From an uncultured Desulfobacter sp. (GTDB lineage: Bacteria > Desulfobacterota > Desulfobacteria > Desulfobacterales > Desulfobacteraceae), in the NCBI RefSeq assembly GCF_963666675.1, contig NZ_OY762929.1, positions 1,178,001 through 1,242,000 on the forward strand: 64,000 nt of DNA, in the 5' to 3' direction. The notes below the pieces were generated by a model. The model was not told where the DNA came from and did not search any database. It saw only the letters and a program-made list of their open reading frames with translations. The position numbers and the translations under genes were made by a program. Below are positions 44,164 through 53,028 of this stretch, piece by piece. Every line of letters starts with the position of its first letter. The first letter of the stretch is position 1.

Positions 44164-45120
44164 TTATTCTGATAATATATCGTGAATAGGACAGACCTGG
44201 CAAGTCGGTGTGACATACCTCACCTCGCAGTTAAGCCAATGACCAGTCCTGTCGTAAACGGTGCTTCTTGTATGGCGAATTACGTCCATAACGTCTTTAG
44301 ATTTGGCACTGCCGTTGTTGACAATAAAATTGGCATGAATAAGGGGGATTTGGGCACCTCCAATACAAAATCCTTTAAGCCCGCATTTTTCAATAACAGC
44401 CCCGGGAGGTCCAATCGTTGTGTACATCTCTGGATTACTAACAAAAACAGAGCCGCAATTGGGCTGTCCAAATGGAAACTTTTCCCTGCGTGATTTTAAA
44501 ATTTTCAGCATATCCCTGCGAATAACGCATGGTTCCTTATGACGGCAAACCAGACGGATCTTAACAATGACGCTGTCAAGTTTCTGAAATGCGGATTTCC
44601 GGTAACCAAATTGACACGTGTCTTTCTTTCTGGTTTTGAGGTTGCCCTCTTTGTCCACTGTAATAACATGCTCAATATTATTGCTGATGCTTTGCTGCAT
44701 TGACCCGCCATTCATTGCCACCAAACCACCAAGTGTTCCAGGAATCCCAATAGCATGCTCTAAGCCTGTTAAACCTTTTTTCCCGGCATTTCTAACAAGC
44801 TTCGGTACAAACACACCGGCTTCTGCATCAATGCAGTTATCTTGAATTGAAAAACGAGAAAGATAACGTCCAATCTTGATCACAACTCCTCGCACGCCGC
44901 GATCATCGAAAAGCAGGTTGCTGCCGTCACCAATAAAAATGTGGGGCAGATTATACTCGGTCAATTTCTTCCTTAAAATTTGGACTTGTTCAATACTTTC
45001 TGGCTGGACAAGCAAATCCGCAGGTCCTCCGATTTTCCAACTGGAGTGGCCGGATAGATGGACATTGGGTTCCGTTTTACCTGCTTTAAGTCGAACAATG
45101 GCCTTAAGGGCACTATCCAT
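44164..45120 (-). CDS. MurB-like UDP-N-acetylenolpyruvoylglucosamine reductase
   Basis: 318 residues. FAD-binding motif IFIGDGSNLLFDDRGVRGVV, GIPGTLGGLVAMNGG, FGYRKSAFQ (substrate Tyr/Arg), the catalytic serine loop NCGSVFVSNPE, and the catalytic Glu in NCEVRYV near the C-terminus are all present. GGAQIPLIHANFIVNNG is the type II MurB signature. It would reduce enolpyruvyl-UDP-GlcNAc to UDP-MurNAc with NADPH. It overlaps the MurA-like gene by eight bases. Their place inside an EPS locus, away from division genes, suggests a dedicated pair that makes a muramic-acid-type sugar nucleotide for the polymer; this is inference. Confidence 0.9.
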   Translation of the reverse strand: MDSALKAIVRLKAGKTEPNVHLSGHSSWKIGGPADLLVQPESIEQVQILRKKLTEYNLPHIFIGDGSNLLFDDRGVRGVVIKIGRYLSRFSIQDNCIDAEAGVFVPKLVRNAGKKGLTGLEHAIGIPGTLGGLVAMNGGSMQQSISNNIEHVITVDKEGNLKTRKKDTCQFGYRKSAFQKLDSVIVKIRLVCRHKEPCVIRRDMLKILKSRREKFPFGQPNCGSVFVSNPEMYTTIGPPGAVIEKCGLKGFCIGGAQIPLIHANFIVNNGSAKSKDVMDVIRHTRSTVYDRTGHWLNCEVRYVTPTCQVCPIHDILSE

Positions 45121-46378
45121 ACGAAATGTTACCCCCCAACGCCTTTATTTTTTCAACAAATGCATTGTACCCTCTTTCGATCTGCCAGGCGTCTTGGATC
45201 AGCGTCTCTCCGGATTCAGCTCCCAATCCGGCTAACGCCAGGGCAATTCCCGCACGAAGGTCCAGCGCCCTGACATTTGCACCATAAAGGGAGCCATGAC
45301 CTTTAATCCTTAACAAGTTTCCCTTGATGGCATATTCGAGCCCCATCTTTTCAAGTTCATTTACATAGGCGTAGCGGCCTGGAAACCTGAGATCAACAAT
45401 AACACTTTGCCCTTTGGCAAACGCACCGTATACAGCCAACAAAGGTTGCATATCTGAATTTATTCCGGGGAACGGGCCTGTACTGATTTCCAGTGGATAG
45501 CACTTGCCACCCCGGACAATCATACTGTTTTTTCCTTTGAAAAAACGCGTGCCGCTTTCTTTTAAATGGATAAGAGGGACTTCAAGATCTTTGAACGGAA
45601 AATTCTGAATTTCAATTGAACCTCCTGTTATAGTCGCTGCAACCATCCATGTCAGCGCTTCCATATTATCCGGCAGTACGGAATAGGTTGTTCCGGCCAG
45701 CCCATCTTTACCGGTCACTTCAATGTGTTCCTGTCCATAGACTTTTATGGACGCTCCCATGCTGGACAAAAATTTTATGAGGTCTAATATTTCCGGCCGT
45801 ATATGCGGGTTCCAGATTCTTGTCGTTCCCTGGGCAAGGGTGCCACAAATTATGGCGTTTTCAGTGGCTCCAGTGGATCTGATGGGCAGGTGGATATCAG
45901 TTCCCTTTAACCCTTTTGGGGCACTCGCAAATAGATACTCCCCTTTTGCCCACACCGTTGCGCCTAATTTAATTAACAGCATTTCATGTAAATCATATTT
46001 CCGTTCCCCGAGTTTACAACCGCCGGGCAGAGGGACGGCGCCTTCACCATTTCTGGCTGTAAGCGCGCCAAGAATCAAAAGCGTATTTCGGATTGACCGG
46101 CCTTCCCAAACCAATTCGGTTTTTATCTTGTTCGGTTCTTTAATGATAATTTGATCATCGGATACCTCACATCGTTTACCCAGAGCCTCTAACATCCGGA
46201 CATGAACTTGCGCATCCAGCAGGTGTTGCGGATAGTTGTTCAGAACAATGGTTTCTTTGGTTAGCAGCGATGCAGCTAACAGCCTGAGGACACTATTTTT
46301 AGCTCCGCTGACGTGCACTTCTCCTGCCAACCTGGATGGCTGAATAAGATAGGCAATATCCTGATGTGAATTTTCCAA
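45113..46378 (-). CDS. MurA-like UDP-GlcNAc 1-carboxyvinyltransferase
   Basis: 421 residues, close to the normal size. SGAKNSVLRLLAASLL is the N-terminal EPSP-synthase/MurA motif with the catalytic-type Lys-Asn. PGGCKLGERKYDLHEML keeps the active-site Cys (Cys115 of E. coli) that fosfomycin attacks in other MurA enzymes. It would add enolpyruvate to UDP-GlcNAc. The start is TTG, nine bases after GGAG. It is translationally coupled to MurB. A second, housekeeping MurA should be elsewhere in the genome if this one is dedicated to EPS. Confidence 0.9.
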   Translation of the reverse strand: MENSHQDIAYLIQPSRLAGEVHVSGAKNSVLRLLAASLLTKETIVLNNYPQHLLDAQVHVRMLEALGKRCEVSDDQIIIKEPNKIKTELVWEGRSIRNTLLILGALTARNGEGAVPLPGGCKLGERKYDLHEMLLIKLGATVWAKGEYLFASAPKGLKGTDIHLPIRSTGATENAIICGTLAQGTTRIWNPHIRPEILDLIKFLSSMGASIKVYGQEHIEVTGKDGLAGTTYSVLPDNMEALTWMVAATITGGSIEIQNFPFKDLEVPLIHLKESGTRFFKGKNSMIVRGGKCYPLEISTGPFPGINSDMQPLLAVYGAFAKGQSVIVDLRFPGRYAYVNELEKMGLEYAIKGNLLRIKGHGSLYGANVRALDLRAGIALALAGLGAESGETLIQDAWQIERGYNAFVEKIKALGGNISYG

Positions 46379-46436
46379 TTATATTGTCTCCATGACTTAA
46401 CCGTGTTTCCTAACGACTGACAGAATATATGAAATA

Positions 46437-47684
46437 TCAGTCGGTTGATTCGTTTCTAATACTTTTCTTTAAAATATGAACTGCCTGATCCATAAAAATG
46501 GGTAAAAGGCATTTGGTAAAACTGAACCAGCAGAAACCTTTTGAAATTATAGTCTTTTGTTTTATCATTATTTGATATCGTTCAAAAATTTTACCGCTGC
46601 CATTAACAACATCAATCTGAGAACTTATGTAGGCTTTGGAAAAGGTCCCTATTTCTTTAGCATAGGCACTGTCTTTAAACAGACGCTCTATTTGATTTGA
46701 AAGTTTATTTGCCGGCAAAGGGATTTTTTGGTTCCTGCCGCTGAAATTATACCAGGCAATTCCCTCAATTTCATCCGGTTGAACAGTGCCTGCAAATCCA
46801 TTTTCGCCAACAATTAGAGTGGGACAACCGTATGCCATTCCTTCAAACGCGCTTCTACCCACACCGATAACTATGTCAGCTTGCTGTAGAAGCCTAAACG
46901 CTTTTTGAAGTCTGCCGGTAAGAACAATGAAATTCTTTCCAAAAGCCTTATTGATACTTGCACAACGATTATTAACTTCATCAAATAGCTGTCCTTTGCC
47001 GCCGATTAAGACCAGCTGGAATTTATACCCTTTGTTATAAAGGATCTCAACGGCATCAATGACTTTGTGGATAGATTTTATTTTAGTCCCGTCAAACGAA
47101 CTGATCATCATTATTTTTTGCAAATCGGAAACAAAACCAAATTCTTCTGCTTCCTCGTCAGAAAACAAAGAATCCGGATGCTTTATTTCAGATAGATCCA
47201 AACGGGTTCTGATGACATCTACATTATGGACAGGCCATTTGAATTTGCTGACCATTTTGTGTTTTTGCTCTTCAGAAAAAACAATGAGTTTGGAAGCCAA
47301 CGGAAGATTATAATAAGGATCAACCCCCCCACATAAAGTACAGATAACCGGTGTACTCTCTAAAAGACCTGCTGGATATGCATGCATGTAGGATCTGGCA
47401 TCAAACGCATGGATCAGATCAATTTTGTGTTTTGTGATTATCTGCCGGATTTTATTTACCGTGGAAAAGGATCTAATCGTAAAATAGGTCTGCTTAGTTC
47501 CCTGATATATGGGGATATTGATTTCTTCAAAAGGCATTTCCTTTCTGATTTCTTCGGTCATAGCGCCATTGGCCCCTGAAAATACAGGCTCAATGCCATA
47601 TTTGCGCATTTCCTTCGCGGTTGTGAAGGCTGAGAGAACATGCCCTCCTAATAGAGCTTTAAAAACGATAAACAGTACTTTCAT
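46437..47684 (-). CDS. GT4-family glycosyltransferase
   Basis: 415 residues, GT-B fold. MKVLFIVFKALLGGHVLSAF, a His-containing strand IHAFDARSYMHAY, and the C-terminal donor site ADIVIGVGRSAFEGMAYGCP with TLIVGENGFAG, a variant of the EX7E motif (E in FEGMAYG). It probably transfers a sugar to the lipid-linked repeat unit at the cytoplasmic face. The ribosome site is weak and distant. It follows the FkbM gene by 53 bases. Confidence 0.85.
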   Translation of the reverse strand: MKVLFIVFKALLGGHVLSAFTTAKEMRKYGIEPVFSGANGAMTEEIRKEMPFEEINIPIYQGTKQTYFTIRSFSTVNKIRQIITKHKIDLIHAFDARSYMHAYPAGLLESTPVICTLCGGVDPYYNLPLASKLIVFSEEQKHKMVSKFKWPVHNVDVIRTRLDLSEIKHPDSLFSDEEAEEFGFVSDLQKIMMISSFDGTKIKSIHKVIDAVEILYNKGYKFQLVLIGGKGQLFDEVNNRCASINKAFGKNFIVLTGRLQKAFRLLQQADIVIGVGRSAFEGMAYGCPTLIVGENGFAGTVQPDEIEGIAWYNFSGRNQKIPLPANKLSNQIERLFKDSAYAKEIGTFSKAYISSQIDVVNGSGKIFERYQIMIKQKTIISKGFCWFSFTKCLLPIFMDQAVHILKKSIRNESTD

Positions 47685-47737
47685 GTAGTAAATAAATCCT
47701 TCGCTATATTGAAACCGCTTTTTATATAGAATTCAAC

Positions 47738-48394
47738 CTATTCCGAATCTTTAAGTTTAAAAAGGAAGTCTCTGTATGACAATTTGTCCGTTAAAATATA
47801 TTTGTCTGATATGTATTGATCCACTTTCGCAAATTTTGTGTCGTCAAGGCATTCTATCAATAAGTATTTCGGTTTATATTTTTCAAAATTCAGTCCTTTT
47901 AGAACTTCTAACTCATAACCTTCTACGTCTAAGGAAAAAAAATCAATATGATCCGGTTTTACTTCATCTAAAATAGACGTAATCGTCCTGCCGCGCACCT
48001 GCAACATTTCGTTTTTACGACCTGCATCATTACTTCGAGTTTCAATAGCAGACATTGCATGTTTGTTTTCCATTAGCACCATATTTTCTGATTCGTTTGC
48101 GACTATCGCGCAATTAAATTTATAAGCATTTTTCCTATTGAACGATAGCCGTTTAAACATGTCGGGCATTGGCTCAATTAAAATACCATGCCATCCCAAA
48201 ATTTCATCCAGAAAATAAGTATTGCTTTCAAACACCCCGTCTACAGCACCCGCTTCAATATAAAACCCTTTCTTCGGTAGAAATTCCTGCAATTGGTTTT
48301 CAATATTATTGTAACTTGGCTTAGAGTATCGAGTTGATCCAAAGCTTTCGAAAAGTTTTCTTCGCAAGGCCGTTAGGCACCACAGAGGTAACAT
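47738..48394 (-). CDS. FkbM-family methyltransferase
   Basis: 218 residues. The FkbM pattern is clear: FYIEAGAVDGVFESNTYFLD (SAM loop), GILIEPMPDMFKRL, TITSILDEVKPDHIDFFSLD and VEGYELEVLKGLNF. Such enzymes usually O-methylate sugars or similar groups in secondary metabolite or EPS loci. The ATG at 48394 is favoured (AGGAG six bases before); a TTG one codon earlier is too close. It lies between two GT4 genes. Confidence 0.88.
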   Translation of the reverse strand: MLPLWCLTALRRKLFESFGSTRYSKPSYNNIENQLQEFLPKKGFYIEAGAVDGVFESNTYFLDEILGWHGILIEPMPDMFKRLSFNRKNAYKFNCAIVANESENMVLMENKHAMSAIETRSNDAGRKNEMLQVRGRTITSILDEVKPDHIDFFSLDVEGYELEVLKGLNFEKYKPKYLLIECLDDTKFAKVDQYISDKYILTDKLSYRDFLFKLKDSE

Positions 48395-48468
48395 CAAATT
48401 CTCCTATTTTTCTGATATTGGATATAGAATACTGTAGACATAAAAATGACGAGCCGTTCCCATTCTCC

Positions 48469-49575
48469 TTACAGCGGCGTGTTTTGATAGATATGGTCCA
48501 TTCGACGATTTCTTCGTTCCATGGAAAATTTAGATCTTGCAGTTTCAAGTGCCGCCATACCAAAATTTTTTCTGCTTTCCGGGGAAGCTATCAGTGTACA
48601 TAATGCTTCATACACGCCTTGCGTGACGTGATCAAAAAAAGATTGAGGGATGCGATTTACCTGATATCCTTGGAAAAGAGATTCAGGATCAAACTGTTTA
48701 ATTTTAATTAAAAAACCTGTTTTACCATGCTCGACGATCTCTGGGATGGCAAAACAATCTGTAGTGATTATCGGGATGCCAAAAGCCATGGCCTCAAGAA
48801 ATGCAAAACCAAATGCTTCATAATAGGTCGGGGATAAAAAGATGTCTGTTTTGGGTAGAATATCATTGATCATTACCGACCTGGGAACACGGCCCATTTG
48901 AATAGACGGATTCAATTCTATTTTTTTTAAATATTTTAGCTTTAGTTCCTGATTGCCGGTATTAAAGTCAATTTCAGGATCACAACATAACCTCAGTCGT
49001 ATTTCGGGATATAGCTTTTGGGTTTCTTCAAACGCATCTACCGCGTTTGCACCACCTTTCCTGAAGAAATCACCACCAAAAAGGATGTGGATTTGTTCAG
49101 ATTGAAATTGGATTAATGAATCATCCATTTGCCTGACTGCCGGATACACGACTTTTGTTTTTTCAAGAATTCTGCTGCAAGTAACGTTTCCATAAGACGA
49201 CAAGGTCTTTTTTCCAGCCTCACTCCAGAATATTAATTGTTTAAAATTGTCTTTTCTGAAAAGTTGCCCCATATAAAGAGCACGGATTTTTTTCGGTATA
49301 GGCGCACCTAAAAAATTGAATGCTAAGGCTTCCTGGAAATTCGCGATAGAATATATCCAGTCATTATCTGTAACGATTGGACTTATAGACGCCTCAATGA
49401 GGTCATGATTTGGACTGTTAAATGTTCTGAAATATCCTTTGATTGGACTTTTAAAAAAACGATGGGTTTCTTTTTGAGGATGTAAGAAGGAATAAGTTAC
49501 GTTTGGACCGGGGAACTCACTATATTCTTTCACCATGCCATGTGCTTCGGTCAACCCAATTTTCAGCTTATTCAT
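48469..49575 (-). CDS. GT4-family glycosyltransferase
   Basis: 368 residues from the ATG at 49575 (GGAG before it). The donor-binding half has HILFGGDFFRKGG, a strand ADIFLSPTYYEAFGFAFLEA (the EX7E motif E-AFGFAFL-E) and GIPIITTDCFAIPEIVEHGK. The end YEALCTLIASPESRKNFGMA is the family's usual closing helix. It is likely one of the sugar-adding steps for the repeat unit. Acceptor and donor are not readable. Confidence 0.88.
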   Translation of the reverse strand: MNKLKIGLTEAHGMVKEYSEFPGPNVTYSFLHPQKETHRFFKSPIKGYFRTFNSPNHDLIEASISPIVTDNDWIYSIANFQEALAFNFLGAPIPKKIRALYMGQLFRKDNFKQLIFWSEAGKKTLSSYGNVTCSRILEKTKVVYPAVRQMDDSLIQFQSEQIHILFGGDFFRKGGANAVDAFEETQKLYPEIRLRLCCDPEIDFNTGNQELKLKYLKKIELNPSIQMGRVPRSVMINDILPKTDIFLSPTYYEAFGFAFLEAMAFGIPIITTDCFAIPEIVEHGKTGFLIKIKQFDPESLFQGYQVNRIPQSFFDHVTQGVYEALCTLIASPESRKNFGMAALETARSKFSMERRNRRMDHIYQNTPL

Positions 49576-49617
49576 TTTTTCTCCATGCAAAAATACATAA
49601 GTTTTTCAAAGCCATTC

Positions 49618-50751
49618 TTAGTTCTGATTTGTGATTTTTTTGTAAAGATACAAGTAGTTGTACGCCATCGCAGATGCTGAATAATTTTGTAGTATAAAAC
49701 GATAAGCTGTATTGACAAGAGGCTTGATATTTGGAGATTCGATCATGCATTGAAGTTTGTCGAGTAGGCTGTCCGGACTGCCCGGCGAAAATAATAACCC
49801 CGAGATTGAATCCTGCACCAACATTTTGCACCCCGGGATGTCGGAGGCAATAACCGGAACTTTTTTCCCCATGGCTTCCATAAGACATCTTGGAATCCCC
49901 TCGGACAGTGATGGAAGAACGAAGATATCGAAGCCGTTTAGATAATCCAGTCGGTTTGGCTTAAATCCCATAAAATGAACATGGTCCATTACACCAAGGT
50001 CCATTGCAAGAGAATAAAGAGGTTCCTTTTCTTCCCCTTCACCAATGAGCACCAGTTTAAATTTGGTGTTTTTCAGCTTGGCAACTGCCTTTATCAGCGT
50101 GTCCAGCCCTTTGCCTTTAACAAGTCTGCCAATGTAGCCAATGATGAGATGTCCCTGTTCCCGCCAAGTGATGACTTCAGGCGCGGTGTCCTGGGCCGCA
50201 TCGAGTTCCAAAAAATCGACACCATTTTTAATTAAATGCAGCTTATTATTTAAAAATGGCCAGGCCATTAACCCATAATGTAATTCTTCAGATAAAGGGG
50301 CCACAGCATTCATGCCTGCAAAGATCAAACGATTGAACAGTTCATAGAGGCGAAGCTTAAAATCTGGATGTTTTGTCCATCCATGGGGGGTTGAAACAAT
50401 TTTGCATTTTGTGCCTGCCACACCTGAAAGACCCACCATATCCTGCTTGTATCCATGGGTATGCAGGATATCAATATGGTTTTTAATAATGTATTGTTTC
50501 AGTTGTCTGGCAGCAGCGAAATTGTATTTGCCGTAAGCGGTGAATATCTTGGTTTTGATCCCCAGTTCATCAGCCCGCAAACAAAGCGGGACTTCCAGGG
50601 AAGGGTCATCTTTGACGGCAGATACAATGGAGTACACCTTGGTTGGATTAAGGTTTCTTACCAGTGCGAGGATCCATCTTTCTGCACCGTAAAGGCCTGT
50701 TGGGCTGCCGAGTTGGAGCACGCGAATGGGTCTGTTTAAATTATAGCTCAT
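49618..50751 (-). CDS. GT4-family glycosyltransferase (start codon from heptamer repeat)
   Basis: 377 residues. IRVLQLGSPTGLYGAERWIL is a GT4 N-terminus with the GG/GAER loop, and DIFVLPSLSEGIPRCLMEAM is the EX7E motif with IPVIASDIPGC... after it. Residues MSY at the start come from the repeat unit ATGAGCTAT, with no Shine-Dalgarno in front. Without this ATG, conserved strand IRVLQLG would be left without a start, so it is probably used. Similar MSY starts recur at other repeats in the locus. Confidence 0.88.
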   Translation of the reverse strand: MSYNLNRPIRVLQLGSPTGLYGAERWILALVRNLNPTKVYSIVSAVKDDPSLEVPLCLRADELGIKTKIFTAYGKYNFAAARQLKQYIIKNHIDILHTHGYKQDMVGLSGVAGTKCKIVSTPHGWTKHPDFKLRLYELFNRLIFAGMNAVAPLSEELHYGLMAWPFLNNKLHLIKNGVDFLELDAAQDTAPEVITWREQGHLIIGYIGRLVKGKGLDTLIKAVAKLKNTKFKLVLIGEGEEKEPLYSLAMDLGVMDHVHFMGFKPNRLDYLNGFDIFVLPSLSEGIPRCLMEAMGKKVPVIASDIPGCKMLVQDSISGLLFSPGSPDSLLDKLQCMIESPNIKPLVNTAYRFILQNYSASAMAYNYLYLYKKITNQN

Positions 50752-50785
50752 AGAGGTTAGCTCATGGCTCTTAGCTGATAGGGAT
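50742..50785 (+). repeat. Heptamer-family repeat between glycosyltransferase and amidotransferase genes
   Basis: TAGCTCA, TAGAGGT, TAGCTCA, TGGCTCT, TAGCTGA and TAGGG units follow each other in a seven-base register. The left end supplies the start codon of the glycosyltransferase gene. Confidence 0.8.
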
Positions 50786-50812
50786 TGAAAGAGAGCTTTA
50801 ATGGCTCTGAAC

Positions 50813-52699
50813 TCAATTGTAGTTTTTTTCCCAGAGGCCGAGCATCATCAGGCTCCATAGGAAAACACTGTGGTCAATTTCTCCTGTTTGGTGCTGGCCA
50901 AAAATTCGGTTCAGGCAATTTCGATCAAGGGTGCTATTGATTAGCCGGCTGTTGTTTATAGTATCCTGAAGGATATCTTTTAAGTCATTTCGGAGCCAGT
51001 CTGCAGCTGGAATGGAAAACCCCTGTTTGGGAAGTTTTTGGATTTCAGGCGGCAACTTTTGGCCGACCAAGTAACGCAGTACTTGTTTGCCGGATCCGTT
51101 GCTTAATTTCAGGTTGCAAGGCAGTTTGGTTGCAAATTCCATTACCCGGTAATCCAGGAGGGGATTTCGGACCTCAAGGGCGTGGGCCATGCTCATCCTG
51201 TCTACTTTGACCAGAACGTCGTCAGTCATATAGCCTTGGATATCAATGTGTTGGCATTTTGAAACCGGATCGGGCGCATTGCTTTGCTGGTAGGCCGGGA
51301 TGACCATTTCCGCAGGAGAGAATCCCTTTAGGGTATCCATGAAATCTTTTGAATAGAGCGTTTTCCGGATGTCTGTTCGCAACCAGATCAAATCGTTGTA
51401 ATAGGCTTGTGCATCACTGATGGATAAATTTTCAAGAATGGTTTTAAGGCGCAGGTATTTAGGTAGTCCGGCATTGGCCGGATATATTCGCCCCAAAAGT
51501 GAAAACAGGCCGCTTCGAATAACAGAAGGTATCCTGGATCTCAACCTGGATTCCATTTGATGGGGCACATACCTGAACGTATACCCACCAAAGGCCTCAT
51601 CCCCGCCGTCTCCGGAAATGGCAACGATCACATTTTTGCGGGCCATTTTGCAGACGTGCCAGGTCGGCAAGGCACTCGAGTCGGCAAAGGGTTCATCGAA
51701 AAAGGTTGCCATCTGTTCAATCGTTTCAGATGCATTGGGTTTGACAATAAACTCGTGGTGGTTTGTTGTCAAAAATTGGGCAATGGTTGCGGCTGCCGGT
51801 AGTTCACTGAACGTTTTGTTATCAAATCCAATGGTATTGGTGACAACGGGTTGGTCCATGATTTTGGACATGAGCGACACCACAAGAGAGGAGTCAATAC
51901 CGCCGGATAAAAACGCTCCCAGCGGCACTTCGCTGATCAGGCGAATTTTAACCGCATCTGTCAACAACGCCTCAAGTTCTTCTGCTGCCTGGCCCATTGT
52001 CAGGGCTCTTGGGGTGCCGAAATCAAGTTCCCAGTATCGCCTTTTGGTGAGTTCCCCGGAGGGGGTTGCCATTAAAAGATGAGCCGGTGGTAATTTGTGT
52101 ATATCTTGAAAAATAGAATAGGGCACCGGAATAAATCCCATCGTGAAGTAGCAGTCCAATGCTTTGGGATTAATTTGCTTTTTTGAAAATCCGCCAGCAA
52201 GAAGTGCCTTCATTTCTGATGCAAAGGCAAAGGTTTGGCCATCCCAGGTATAGTAGAATGGTTTTTTTCCCACCCTGTCCCGGGCAGCAAATAAACTTTG
52301 TTCTTTGACGTTCCAAATGACAAAGGCAAACATGCCGTTAAATTTTTTGACGCATTCTTTTCCCCATTCAATAAAGGCATTCAGGATGACTTCCGTATCG
52401 CTGTTTGTTCTGAATTTATAGCCTTTATTGGTCAGTTCTTTCTGGATTTCCTGGTAATTGTAAATTTCTCCGTTAAATACGATCTGAAAATTAGCGTCAA
52501 AGCTTTCCATGGGTTGCTGGCCTGAGGATAGGTCGATGATGCTCAGGCGTTTGTGTCCCAGGGTTGCATGCTCGTCCACATAAAAGCCTTCTTCGTCAGG
52601 CCCTCGGTGGGCAATGGCATCGGCCATCTTTTTTACACGAATGGCGGCCTCTTCTTTGTTGTGGCCTGGAAATGTTATGTATCCTGTTATTCCGCACAT
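50813..52699 (-). CDS. Asparagine-synthase-like amidotransferase, exosortase type (copy 1)
   Basis: 628 residues. MCGITGYIT gives the N-terminal nucleophile Cys2 of class II glutamine amidotransferases; RLSIIDLSSGQQPM and NGEIYNY complete the glutaminase site. LSGGIDSS is the ATP-pyrophosphatase loop of the synthetase domain. Full length with the normal C-terminus VFLWSLMMLGLWEKNYN. In EpsH/exosortase loci, such proteins are standard and are thought to amidate a sugar or amino-acid substituent of the polymer, not to make free asparagine. It is about 90 percent similar to copy 2 at 56.6 kb by eye. The start adjoins a heptamer repeat. Confidence 0.93.
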   Translation of the reverse strand: MCGITGYITFPGHNKEEAAIRVKKMADAIAHRGPDEEGFYVDEHATLGHKRLSIIDLSSGQQPMESFDANFQIVFNGEIYNYQEIQKELTNKGYKFRTNSDTEVILNAFIEWGKECVKKFNGMFAFVIWNVKEQSLFAARDRVGKKPFYYTWDGQTFAFASEMKALLAGGFSKKQINPKALDCYFTMGFIPVPYSIFQDIHKLPPAHLLMATPSGELTKRRYWELDFGTPRALTMGQAAEELEALLTDAVKIRLISEVPLGAFLSGGIDSSLVVSLMSKIMDQPVVTNTIGFDNKTFSELPAAATIAQFLTTNHHEFIVKPNASETIEQMATFFDEPFADSSALPTWHVCKMARKNVIVAISGDGGDEAFGGYTFRYVPHQMESRLRSRIPSVIRSGLFSLLGRIYPANAGLPKYLRLKTILENLSISDAQAYYNDLIWLRTDIRKTLYSKDFMDTLKGFSPAEMVIPAYQQSNAPDPVSKCQHIDIQGYMTDDVLVKVDRMSMAHALEVRNPLLDYRVMEFATKLPCNLKLSNGSGKQVLRYLVGQKLPPEIQKLPKQGFSIPAADWLRNDLKDILQDTINNSRLINSTLDRNCLNRIFGQHQTGEIDHSVFLWSLMMLGLWEKNYN

Positions 52700-52700
52700 G

Positions 52701-52735
52701 GGTTAGCTCATAGCTGATGGCTCAAAAATTTTGAG
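52701..52735 (+). repeat. Short heptamer-family repeat before amidotransferase copy 1
   Basis: TTAGCTCATAGCTGATGGCTC stands directly upstream of the amidotransferase start, followed by the small palindrome CTCAAAAATTTTGAG. Confidence 0.75.
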
Positions 52736-53028
52736 TAAGCCCATTCTTCGTCAAAATTAAACAAAGAACCGATCCTATCCGATAAAATTTGCTTCTCAAA
52801 TTCCATATTTTTGCTACGTTTCCAATATCAGATTAATTGTAAAACTTCGATTTATGGGAATAATTCTAACTGCCAGATATTGTCCGACAACTAACCACAT
52901 TTATCCCTCAAAAATTGCTTTCTGCTGGATACCTTGGAGAATCTTGATCTCCTTTCGGATATTTTACGCAATCTGCCGGATCCAAATGTAGATATTATCA
53001 AGTGACCAATTTTTTAATCATACTAATC
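52736..53028. other. Intergenic remnant left of the IS element
   Basis: About 290 bases without a gene. A short plus-strand open stretch (about 52895-53003) reads LDTLENLDLLSDILRNLPDP, coding-like in composition, and may be a gene remnant. The pre-insertion stop codon of the acyltransferase gene lies at 52998-53000 on the minus strand. No promoter or terminator is seen. Confidence 0.4.

Noticed and set aside
50813..52699. Housekeeping asparagine synthetase asnB
   Set aside because: Motifs are shared, but the two copies inside an exosortase-type EPS locus fit the EpsH-associated amidotransferases better; I leave the gene symbol empty.
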